Source: Flavobacterium humi
GTDB lineage: Bacteria > Bacteroidota > Bacteroidia > Flavobacteriales > Flavobacteriaceae
Direction of reading: 5' to 3'
Assembly (NCBI RefSeq): GCF_004745595.1
Contig: NZ_SRLH01000004.1
Location: forward strand, 124,001 to 188,000
DNA: 64,000 bases
The number at the start of each line of letters is the position of its first letter. Positions within the stretch are counted from its first letter, which is position 1. Under the pieces are notes generated by a model. The model searched no databases and was not told the origin of the DNA. It saw only the letters and a list, made by a program, of their open reading frames with translations. The position numbers were made by a program, and so were the translations under genes. Positions 34,815-43,193 of the stretch are shown one piece after another.

Positions 34815-34821
34815 ACTTTTG
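34814..34821 (+). promoter_or_regulatory. -7 box of the imelysin gene
   Basis: TACTTTTG matches TAnnTTTG and ends 17 bases before the imelysin start codon. It suggests a second promoter inside the locus. A -33 TTG is not evident. Confidence 0.5.
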
Positions 34822-34838
34822 CAAAAAAATAAAGAAAG

Positions 34839-35987
34839 ATGAAGAAAATACTTTTATTTCTGGGTTCCATAGCAATTCTGGCATCCTGCTCTTCCAGTAG
34901 CGATAATCCGGCTGAAGAAAATAACGGTTTTGATAAAACAGCCCTGCTTACCAATTGGGCCGATAATATAATTATTCCTTCCTTTCAAAATTACCAGTCG
35001 AAAGTCAATGCGCTTTCAACTGCATCAGTTGCTTTTACAACTACCCCAAATGACGCCAACCTGGAAACGCTAAGAACCAACTGGCTCGAAGCCTACAAAG
35101 CTTACCAGCACGTTGCCATTTTTGAAATAGGCAAAGCAACGGAAGATATATACAGCCTTAGGATGTTCTCTAACACCTATCCTGTACAAACAGGCCCTAA
35201 TGTTGATACCGGAGATACCAGTGGCGTGAATGAGAATATCGCTTCGGGAACCTATAGCCTGACAACGATTTCCAGTGCCGACGAACAAGGGTTCCCGGCT
35301 TTGGATTACATGATCAACGGATTGGGAGCTGACAATGCTGCTATTGTAGGGTTTTATACCACCAATGGAAATGCCGCAGGTTACAAACAATATCTTCTGG
35401 CCTTAACTACCCGTCTTAAAACAATTAGTGATGCTATTGTTGCCGACTGGACTTCAAACTTCAGGAATACCTATATTGGCAGTAACGGAAATTCGGTGAA
35501 CAGCGCTACCAATGTAACGGTTAATACTTTTGTAAAAGTGTATGAAAAGGATATCCGTGCCGGAAAAGTGGGGATACCTGCCGGGATATATTCCAGCGGA
35601 ACGACCTTCACAGGTAAAGTAGAAGCGTATTATAAAAATGATGTTTCCAAAATCTTGCTAAATGAAGCAATTCAGGCGTCTAAGGATTTTTTCAACGGAA
35701 AGCATTTCAACAGTGCCACAGAAGGCCAAAGCTTAAAAAGCTACCTGGATTACCTTAATACCGTTAGGGACGGCCAAAAACTGAGCCTTGTCATCAACAA
35801 TCAGTTCGGGACAATCAATACCGCCAACAATGTCTTAAATTCCAGTTTCTCCCAGCAGATAACAGCAGATAATACTAAAATGGTTAGTGCTTTTAACGCG
35901 ATGCAGCAAAATGTGGTTTATTTCAAACTGGATATGATGCAGGCCCTGAATATTTCTGTTGATTATGTGGATAGTGACGGAGATTAG
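34839..35987 (+). CDS. Imelysin-family (M75-like) lipoprotein
   Basis: A 382-residue lipoprotein (lipobox ILASC, Cys17) of the imelysin family, helical-bundle proteins linked to iron uptake. The N-terminal half shows the family pattern NYQSKVNAL ... LRTNWLEAYKAYQHV. The motif that reads GxHxxE in M75-type members is here GFPALDYMINGLG (about 151-163): Pro replaces the His and Asp the Glu, so a metallopeptidase activity is unlikely and a binding role more probable. It is followed after two bases by the HTTM gene. Confidence 0.87.
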   Translation: MKKILLFLGSIAILASCSSSSDNPAEENNGFDKTALLTNWADNIIIPSFQNYQSKVNALSTASVAFTTTPNDANLETLRTNWLEAYKAYQHVAIFEIGKATEDIYSLRMFSNTYPVQTGPNVDTGDTSGVNENIASGTYSLTTISSADEQGFPALDYMINGLGADNAAIVGFYTTNGNAAGYKQYLLALTTRLKTISDAIVADWTSNFRNTYIGSNGNSVNSATNVTVNTFVKVYEKDIRAGKVGIPAGIYSSGTTFTGKVEAYYKNDVSKILLNEAIQASKDFFNGKHFNSATEGQSLKSYLDYLNTVRDGQKLSLVINNQFGTINTANNVLNSSFSQQITADNTKMVSAFNAMQQNVVYFKLDMMQALNISVDYVDSDGD

Positions 35988-35989
35988 TA

Positions 35990-37357
35990 ATGAACCTCGG
36001 AATAGATAAATATCTTCATAAGAATTCAAATGCCGCAACGCTAGCTTTTTTTAGGCTGGCGTTTGGTTTAATGATGCTTTTCAGTATTGTCCGTTTTGCC
36101 ACGTATGGCTGGATTGAAAAACTGTACCTTAAGCCGCTCTTTCATTTTACTTATTACGGATTCAGTTGGGTAAAACCCCTCGGAGATTACACCTACCTGT
36201 TGTTCTTTATTTGCGGGCTGGCCGCCTTTCTGGTGGCAATTGGTTACCAATACAGAATGGCAATTTGTGTGTTCTTCCTGACTTTTTCCTATATTGAATT
36301 GCTGGATAAAACAACCTATCTCAATCATTATTACTTCATCTCGGTAGTGAGTTTCATCCTTATTTTCCTTCCGGCCAATGCTGCTTTTTCGGTAGATGCC
36401 TGGAAAAACCCAAAAATAGCCAGCAAGAATGTCCCAAGCTGGACTATCGACATACTCAAGCTGATGCTGGCCATTGTTTATTTTTATGCCGGGCTGGCCA
36501 AACTAAACTCCGACTGGTTGTGCGAAGCCATGCCGCTCAGGATCTGGTTGCCGGCCAATATGGACCTGCCTATCATTGGGTATTACTTAAATAAGATATG
36601 GGTCCAGTATGCCTTTAGCTGGACAGGAGCCTTGTATGACCTGGCAATCCCTTTTTTGCTTTTGTACAGAAGGACCAGGATTTTTGCATTTGCCGCAGTG
36701 GTTGTTTTCCATATACTGACTAAAATATTATTCCCGATCGGGGTTTTCCCGTATGTGATGATCATTAGTACTTTGATCTTTTTTGGCGGGGATTTCCATC
36801 AGAAATGCCTGGTTTGGATTTCAAGGTTTTTGAGGATCAATCCGGCCGTATGGGAAAACAATTTGCCCGAAAAGAGCACAAACAATACATCAAATTATCT
36901 GAAATTAAGTGTTTTAGGTGTTTTTATGGTTTTCCAATTAGCTTTTCCGTTTCGTTACCTGCTTTATCCGGATGAATTGTTCTGGACAGAAGAAGGTTAT
37001 CGTTTTTCATGGCGGGTGATGTTGATGGAAAAGGCTGGCTATACCCAATTTACGGTTACCGACGCCGTTACCGGGAAAACAATCCATATCAATAATAATG
37101 ATTTCCTGACACCGTTCCAGGAGAAACAAATGTCTTTCCAGCCTGATTTTATAGTCGAATATGCTCATTTCCTGCACGATTATTATCAGAATTCAGGTTA
37201 CGCCGATCCTATTGTAAAAACAGAAAGTTATGTAGCGCTCAACGGAAGGCTGAGCCAAAAATACATTGACCCCAATATAAATCTTGCCAAAGAAAATGAT
37301 TCATTCAAACACAAAAACTGGATTCTTCCCTTCAATGATGAAATTAAAGGATTTTAA
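35990..37357 (+). CDS. HTTM-domain membrane protein, vitamin K-dependent gamma-carboxylase-like
   Basis: A 455-residue multi-pass membrane protein with an HTTM domain, related to vitamin K-dependent gamma-glutamyl carboxylase (GGCX). By eye, and from memory of the human enzyme, DKTTYLNHYY (His113), YFYAGLAKLNSDW (Lys171) and FHILTKILFPIGVF (His241) line up with the regions around human His160, Lys218 and His287. Lys218 is the catalytic base there. The last 150 residues form a soluble domain. It starts two bases after the imelysin stop and overlaps the receptor gene by 20 bases. Whether it carboxylates, epoxidises vitamin K, or does something else is unknown. Confidence 0.85.
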   Translation: MNLGIDKYLHKNSNAATLAFFRLAFGLMMLFSIVRFATYGWIEKLYLKPLFHFTYYGFSWVKPLGDYTYLLFFICGLAAFLVAIGYQYRMAICVFFLTFSYIELLDKTTYLNHYYFISVVSFILIFLPANAAFSVDAWKNPKIASKNVPSWTIDILKLMLAIVYFYAGLAKLNSDWLCEAMPLRIWLPANMDLPIIGYYLNKIWVQYAFSWTGALYDLAIPFLLLYRRTRIFAFAAVVVFHILTKILFPIGVFPYVMIISTLIFFGGDFHQKCLVWISRFLRINPAVWENNLPEKSTNNTSNYLKLSVLGVFMVFQLAFPFRYLLYPDELFWTEEGYRFSWRVMLMEKAGYTQFTVTDAVTGKTIHINNNDFLTPFQEKQMSFQPDFIVEYAHFLHDYYQNSGYADPIVKTESYVALNGRLSQKYIDPNINLAKENDSFKHKNWILPFNDEIKGF

Positions 37358-39785
37358 ATATTTTGTATTGCTGCTATGCACTATCAGCGCCCATTCCCAA
37401 TATACTTTTTCGGGAACGGTTTCGGATAGCTACGGGAAAAAACTGTCCGGAGTGGAAATATACAATAAAACCGGCGGCAATATGACAACGTCTGATGCCA
37501 ACGGGGCTTTTGATATCACGCTTAAAAACCCCGGTGAATATGTTTTTGTCTTTTTTTCCGAGAATTATGCCATGGCAGAAAAAAAGATAGCCATTTCAGG
37601 AAAAACTAATTATGAAGCTATCGTGTTACAGTCGTTAAGCAAAGAATTATCAGAGGTTGTCATCAACAGGCAGAGAGAGCAATTGTCAGCGGTCAGGAAA
37701 TTAAAGGATGTGGAGGAAACGGCCATTTACGCCGGAAGAAAATCGGAAGTGGTGGTTTTGGACAAACTTACCGTTAACAAAGCGACCAACAATGCCCGCC
37801 AGATTTATTCACAGGTGGTAGGGCTTACCATCAATGAGAATAGCGACGGAGGCCTACAGTTATCAGTCGGGGGCCGTGGGCTGAACCCGAACCGTACCTC
37901 AAATTTTAACACACGTCAAAACGGATACGACATCAGTGCCGATGTTTTGGGTTACCCCGAAAGTTATTACGCCACGCCAACAGAAGCTTTGGAAGAAATC
38001 CAGATTGTACGCGGGGCGGCTTCACTGCAATACGGGACACAGTTTGGCGGGATGATCAATTTCAAGTTGAAAACCCCAAGCAAGAAAGAAATAGAATTGG
38101 TCAACAGGACTACCGGCGGTTCTTACGACCTGTTTACGAATTTTACAAGCCTTTCCGGGACCAAAGGGAAATTCAGTTATTATACTTTTTACAATTACAA
38201 ACAAGGAAAAGGATTTCGTCCGAATTCCCAGTTTGACGCCAAAACCTATTTTGCCAATCTGAATTACCAGTTTACCGACAGGACTTCACTGCATTTCGAT
38301 TATACGTATTTCAATTATCTGGCCAAACAGCCGGGAGGTTTAACCGATAGCATGTTCGAGCAGGATCCTACGCAAAGCAACCGGGACAGGAACTGGTTTG
38401 CTGTTGACTGGAATTTATTTTCGCTGCGGTTGAAGCACAAGTTCGAGCATGATGCCGAATTTTCCTTGCAATTATTTGGTTTGGATGCCAGCAGGAAAGC
38501 CTTAGGATACCGGTCCAACCGTGTCAATAACAGTGATAAGCCAGGAAACGAAAGAGACCTGATCTTGGGGGATTTTGTCAACTGGGGCGCCGAAGCCCGT
38601 TATCTGAAAAAATACAAAATGGGCCAGAATACCAATGCTTTATTGCTTGGCGGAAAATACTACCAATCGGAAAATACCGGAATCCAGGGGCCTGGAAGTT
38701 CAGGAAGCAACGCGGATTTCCATCTGGCGACTGATGAATTCCCTTTGTACGCGAACCAATCCGATTATAAGTTCCCGAATTTGAATTTTGCTTTTTTCGG
38801 GGAAAACATATTCAGGATTTCCCCTTCGTTTTCCATTACGCCGGGATTCCGATTTGAAAAAATCAAAACAAGAGCCGAAGGTTATTTCAGGAAAATAAGC
38901 CTTGATTTGGCCGGAGGAATCAATGAAGATATAACCGTTTACGAGAATAATGTAAAAGACAGGCAATTGCTGTTATTGGGAGTGGGAGTGAGTTACAAGC
39001 CTTTAAACGGTATCGAAATATACGGGAACGTGGCGCAAAATTACCGATCCATCACCTTTAATGATATCAGGACTGCCAACCCGAGCCAGGAAATTGCCGC
39101 GGACATTACAGATGAAAAAGGATATACTTCCGATCTTGGTATCCGGGGAAAAATAAAAGATAAATTGAGTTTTGATGCCAGTATTTTCGGATTGTACTAT
39201 AACGATAAAATAGGGGAATACAATGATAAAGGGGCCAATGCCTTTTTGGTCCGGTACAGGGATAATATCGGTACGGCTTTCACCTATGGATTCGAAACCA
39301 TGTTCGATTGGAATGTGGCCAAAACATTTTTAAAAGAAAAAGAAAACCTGAGCTGGAATTTATTTTCGAACCTGGCCATTACCGGTTCACAATACTTAAA
39401 TGCTTCGGTAGTAAACCGGAACGGGAACGTTATCAAATTCAAAGGCAATGAAGTGGAATTCGTACCGCTTTTCAACCTTAAGACCGGTACGGGCATTGGG
39501 TATAAGAACTTTTTATCCAGTTTGCAGCTCACGTATGTTTCATCTCAATTTACCGATGCTTTAAATTCACCTTCAGACAAAGGCGGTGTTACCGGGCCTA
39601 TTCCGGCTTATTATGTAATGGATTTTTCCGCTTCCTACAAATGGAGTAAGTTCAAATTGGAGGCCGGGGTAAACAACCTGACCAACAATTGGTACTTTAC
39701 CAGAAGGGCTACCGGTTATCCTGGGCCGGGGATTATCCCTTCAGAGCCAAGGGTGTTTTATACCACTTTGGAATTTGTTTTTTAA
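37338..39785 (+). CDS. TonB-dependent receptor, FecA-like
   Basis: An 815-residue outer membrane receptor: signal peptide (1-19, SAHSQ), a carboxypeptidase-regulatory-like domain (about 22-95), a plug (about 120-255 with VRGAASLQYGTQFGGMINF) and a 22-strand-type barrel ending in the aromatic EFVF. The plug resembles receptors for ferric citrate and similar siderophores. The start at 37338 lies inside the end of the HTTM gene; ATG at 37335 is also possible. As the last gene of the locus it suggests that the DUF4856, imelysin and HTTM proteins serve an uptake function. Confidence 0.92.
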   Translation: MKLKDFKYFVLLLCTISAHSQYTFSGTVSDSYGKKLSGVEIYNKTGGNMTTSDANGAFDITLKNPGEYVFVFFSENYAMAEKKIAISGKTNYEAIVLQSLSKELSEVVINRQREQLSAVRKLKDVEETAIYAGRKSEVVVLDKLTVNKATNNARQIYSQVVGLTINENSDGGLQLSVGGRGLNPNRTSNFNTRQNGYDISADVLGYPESYYATPTEALEEIQIVRGAASLQYGTQFGGMINFKLKTPSKKEIELVNRTTGGSYDLFTNFTSLSGTKGKFSYYTFYNYKQGKGFRPNSQFDAKTYFANLNYQFTDRTSLHFDYTYFNYLAKQPGGLTDSMFEQDPTQSNRDRNWFAVDWNLFSLRLKHKFEHDAEFSLQLFGLDASRKALGYRSNRVNNSDKPGNERDLILGDFVNWGAEARYLKKYKMGQNTNALLLGGKYYQSENTGIQGPGSSGSNADFHLATDEFPLYANQSDYKFPNLNFAFFGENIFRISPSFSITPGFRFEKIKTRAEGYFRKISLDLAGGINEDITVYENNVKDRQLLLLGVGVSYKPLNGIEIYGNVAQNYRSITFNDIRTANPSQEIAADITDEKGYTSDLGIRGKIKDKLSFDASIFGLYYNDKIGEYNDKGANAFLVRYRDNIGTAFTYGFETMFDWNVAKTFLKEKENLSWNLFSNLAITGSQYLNASVVNRNGNVIKFKGNEVEFVPLFNLKTGTGIGYKNFLSSLQLTYVSSQFTDALNSPSDKGGVTGPIPAYYVMDFSASYKWSKFKLEAGVNNLTNNWYFTRRATGYPGPGIIPSEPRVFYTTLEFVF

Positions 39786-39825
39786 AGATAAGTTAAAACG
39801 GTTTTTATAAGAGAGATAATTGTGT

Positions 39826-39833
39826 TATATTTG
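39826..39833 (+). promoter_or_regulatory. -7 box of the guaB promoter
   Basis: TATATTTG fits TAnnTTTG and lies 32 bases before the guaB start codon. The -33 region is T-rich (39802-39806) without a clean TTG. Confidence 0.6.
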
Positions 39834-39865
39834 CATGCAATTTAACTACAACGACAAATTGCAAC

Positions 39866-41338
39866 ATGAAAGCACATACAGCTAAAATTATCGGAGAAGG
39901 ATTAACCTACGATGATGTTCTTCTGATCCCCAATTATTCTGAAGTACTTCCGCGCGAAGTAAGCATCAAAACCCAATTCTCGAAAAACATTACCCTTAAC
40001 GTCCCGATTGTATCCGCAGCTATGGATACCGTTACCGAAAGCTCTATGGCAATTGCCATGGCCCAGGAGGGAGGCATAGGCGTTTTGCACAAGAACATGA
40101 CCATCGAGCAGCAAGCGGCTAAAGTCCGTAGGGTGAAACGTGCCGAATCGGGAATGATCATCGATCCGGTTACCTTGCCATTAACGGCGACCGTAGGCGA
40201 TGCCAAGCAATTGATGCGTGAATTCAGTATTGGCGGAATCCCGGTAGTAAATGAAGAAAGAATACTGAAAGGGATTGTAACCAACCGTGATTTGCGTTTC
40301 GAGAAAAACAATGCCCGCCCAATTGTAGAGGTAATGACCAGCGAAAACCTGGTTACGGTATCTGAAGGCACTTCTTTAGAGCAGGCTGAAGTGGTTTTGC
40401 AAGGAAACAAGATTGAAAAACTTCCTGTGGTCAATGCAGAATACAAACTCATCGGGCTCATTACTTTCAGGGATATAACCAAACTGACACAAAAACCCAA
40501 TGCAAATAAGGATAAATTCGGACGTTTGCGTGTGGCTGCTGCACTTGGTGTAACTGCTGATGCTGTTGAAAGAGCTACTGCCCTTGTAAATGCAGGAGTA
40601 GATGCTGTTATTATTGACACCGCACACGGGCACACAAAAGGAGTGGTTGATGTTTTGAAGTTGGTGAAAGCCAAATTCCCAGACCTTGACGTAGTAGTAG
40701 GCAATATCGCTACGCCGGAAGCGGCAATATATTTGGCCCAAAACGGTGCCGATGCTGTTAAAGTAGGAATCGGGCCAGGTTCCATTTGTACCACACGTGT
40801 AGTTGCCGGTGTCGGGTTTCCTCAATTTTCAGCAGTATTGGAAGTGGCTGCCGCATTAAAAGGAAGCGGGGTTCCTGTAATTGCAGATGGCGGAATCCGG
40901 TATACGGGAGATATTCCTAAAGCGATTGCTGCCGGTGCGAATTGCGTTATGTTAGGGTCGCTTTTGGCCGGTACAAAGGAATCACCAGGGGAAACCATTA
41001 TTTTTGAAGGAAGGAAATTCAAATCCTATAGAGGGATGGGTTCGGTAGAAGCCATGCAGGAGGGATCGAAAGACCGCTATTTCCAAGATGTGGAAGACGA
41101 TGTCAAAAAACTTGTTCCCGAAGGAATCGTTGGCCGTGTCCCTTATAAAGGAGACCTGAACGAAAGTATGCAGCAATTCATTGGAGGCCTTCGTGCCGGA
41201 ATGGGGTATTGCGGTGCCAAAGATATCGAAACATTACAGGAAACAGGGCGTTTTATCAGGATTACGGCCAGCGGGATAGGGGAAAGCCATCCGCATAATG
41301 TAACCATCACCAAGGAAGCTCCTAATTATTCGAGATAA
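39866..41338 (+). CDS. guaB: IMP dehydrogenase
   Basis: GuaB oxidises IMP to XMP with NAD+, the committed step of guanine nucleotide synthesis. The 490 residues contain [15 protein letters not shown] at the N-terminus, two CBS domains (about 95-210), the catalytic loop GPGSICTTR (Cys about 307) and the flap region [11 protein letters not shown]. Length and layout are standard. A terminator follows 28 bases after the stop. Confidence 0.97.
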   Translation: MKAHTAKIIGEGLTYDDVLLIPNYSEVLPREVSIKTQFSKNITLNVPIVSAAMDTVTESSMAIAMAQEGGIGVLHKNMTIEQQAAKVRRVKRAESGMIIDPVTLPLTATVGDAKQLMREFSIGGIPVVNEERILKGIVTNRDLRFEKNNARPIVEVMTSENLVTVSEGTSLEQAEVVLQGNKIEKLPVVNAEYKLIGLITFRDITKLTQKPNANKDKFGRLRVAAALGVTADAVERATALVNAGVDAVIIDTAHGHTKGVVDVLKLVKAKFPDLDVVVGNIATPEAAIYLAQNGADAVKVGIGPGSICTTRVVAGVGFPQFSAVLEVAAALKGSGVPVIADGGIRYTGDIPKAIAAGANCVMLGSLLAGTKESPGETIIFEGRKFKSYRGMGSVEAMQEGSKDRYFQDVEDDVKKLVPEGIVGRVPYKGDLNESMQQFIGGLRAGMGYCGAKDIETLQETGRFIRITASGIGESHPHNVTITKEAPNYSR

Positions 41339-41366
41339 TTCAAAAAAAATAATAGTTTTTAAACAT

Positions 41367-41401
41367 AAAAAAGCCCGTTTCAATTTGAAATGGGCTTTTT
41401 G
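41367..41401. terminator. Bidirectional terminator between guaB and the S41 protease gene
   Basis: A long stem, AAAAAGCCCGTTTCA paired with TGAAATGGGCTTTTT (one G-T pair), lies between the convergent genes. Confidence 0.93.
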
Positions 41402-41422
41402 TTGATTTGGATTTTTGCCTTA

Positions 41423-43078
41423 TCAGGATTTGGTATTTATGACTTCAATGGCTTTGTCCAATACTTCGTCCTGACCTTTCTGGATTCCTAAAATGGTTGG
41501 TTTCACTTCTATATTTGGAACAATTCCAACTCTTTGTGTTTCTTTTCCATCAGGATAGAATATCCCTATTCCCGACATCATTGTTTTAAAACCGCCAACA
41601 AGTTCAAAACGACTTATATTTCCATCGGCACCGGAGGTTTGACTTCCTATAACCATGGCATTTTTATTGGCTTGAAAACCCATGGTTGTAAATTCGGCAT
41701 GGCTTTGGGTTTGCCCATTAACGAGGACTATAATTTTCCCGGTATATTTTTCATGTCTGTTGTTGCCGCATTTCCCACTTTCTCCCCAAATGAATTTCCC
41801 AGGGTAGCTTAAATCAGGGATGATTTTTTTATAAAAATCTGCTTTCGTAGGGTTTATATAATTGGCGATCTGATAGAGGGTTCCGTTGGGGTAATTTCGG
41901 ATGTCAAAGATGGTTCCCTTTGTGTTTTTAAGGTCTTCCATCATTTTCGGGATTTCCTTATTGGTCACGGTGCCCATATTCACATAGCCAATATTTCCAT
42001 CCAAAATCTTCCATTTATCTTTTCCCCAAGAGAATTTATATTTGAAATCTTTAAAAAAGTACCGATTAACGGTTTTGGATTCCGTAGTCCCATTTCTTAT
42101 ATATTCTATTTTTACGGTATCGGTTGAACCATTGAAAATAGCATATTTAGCGTTGTTTAATTTTGAAGAAGCATTTGAGGCATTGATGTATTTATAATTT
42201 TTTTCCAGGATTTGCGAAATAGGCTTTCCATCTACTTTTGTTATAACATCGCCAATCCGCAAATCATCTTTCTGTGCCAAGCTATCATTGTAAAACTTAG
42301 TAACAATGGCCTTATCGTCAATAATTGAAAAATCTGCAGGCAACCATTTCAGGCCAAAATAATCATTCGTTTCCGGGGTGATAAAAAAACCATGCGAATC
42401 ATTGATTTTTACTACTAATTCTAGCATGCACAAATGATATTCCTCTTTGTTTTCCGGATGTAGAAACTTAGGAAGCATTTCAGTAAGGACCAAATCCCAT
42501 TTCTGATCTGTCTGGTATTTGTAAGGAAAAAAATATTCAATGGTATTCCAGTATCTGAAAAGGGAAAGAATCCTTAAATTTTTATTATTCCAATCGAAAT
42601 TTTTGTATTCGGGTTCATTTTCAATTTGAATGTTACCCACATTATTGATTGTAGATACATAATGCTGTTTTCCCTGAAACCTGTTTTCTTCAATATCCTT
42701 CAGTTTTTTGCATACTTCATCTGAAAACAGATTCCGGTCTTGTGTCCAATTCAAATCAAAATTTTTAGTAAAGTATTCCTTTTTGGAATCAGTTCCGCAG
42801 GAATTACACCTGCTAATTTCTCCAAGAGATGCGATCCACTGACTGAATACGCTTGAAAGTGCTGTTTTATCCTGCGCTTTTTCAATTTTAGGAAGTATTT
42901 CAAAAAGCTGCGTATCCCAATCGTATTTTCCATTGGCGACTTTGGGATGGTAATATTTTAGAAATCCCCAAATTTTAGCAGTACAGATCAATTTTTCGGT
43001 TTCGGTTAGTTTTTCCTGCGCTAAACAGGTTTGGCTTCCAATAAGAACTGAAAAGAATAAAAGAAAATAAATTTTCAT
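41423..43078 (-). CDS. S41-family (C-terminal processing type) peptidase
   Basis: A 551-residue exported protein (signal peptide about 1-20, CLAQ) with a PDZ domain (about 245-320, LRIGDVITKVDG) and an S41 catalytic domain. The nucleophile is probably Ser459 in GQTQSHAEF, followed by VIGSQTSGADG. Such Tsp/CtpA-like enzymes degrade or process periplasmic proteins; the N-terminal 220 residues are of the kind seen in Bacteroidetes S41 proteins. It is monocistronic, with the shared guaB terminator downstream. Confidence 0.87.
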   Translation of the reverse strand: MKIYFLLFFSVLIGSQTCLAQEKLTETEKLICTAKIWGFLKYYHPKVANGKYDWDTQLFEILPKIEKAQDKTALSSVFSQWIASLGEISRCNSCGTDSKKEYFTKNFDLNWTQDRNLFSDEVCKKLKDIEENRFQGKQHYVSTINNVGNIQIENEPEYKNFDWNNKNLRILSLFRYWNTIEYFFPYKYQTDQKWDLVLTEMLPKFLHPENKEEYHLCMLELVVKINDSHGFFITPETNDYFGLKWLPADFSIIDDKAIVTKFYNDSLAQKDDLRIGDVITKVDGKPISQILEKNYKYINASNASSKLNNAKYAIFNGSTDTVKIEYIRNGTTESKTVNRYFFKDFKYKFSWGKDKWKILDGNIGYVNMGTVTNKEIPKMMEDLKNTKGTIFDIRNYPNGTLYQIANYINPTKADFYKKIIPDLSYPGKFIWGESGKCGNNRHEKYTGKIIVLVNGQTQSHAEFTTMGFQANKNAMVIGSQTSGADGNISRFELVGGFKTMMSGIGIFYPDGKETQRVGIVPNIEVKPTILGIQKGQDEVLDKAIEVINTKS

Positions 43079-43193
43079 AAAGAATAACGGTTTTTTAATT
43101 GTTGGCCGAAAATATTCTTATTCTTCCAATGTAAGAATTCGTTTGTGAAAACTTTAGGAGACATTATGAAAACTTTGTGAAACCGCCATTAAA

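Noticed and set aside
39934-40794. A 286-codon minus-strand frame inside guaB
   Set aside because: It is a mirror of the codon pattern of guaB; the + strand gene is certain.
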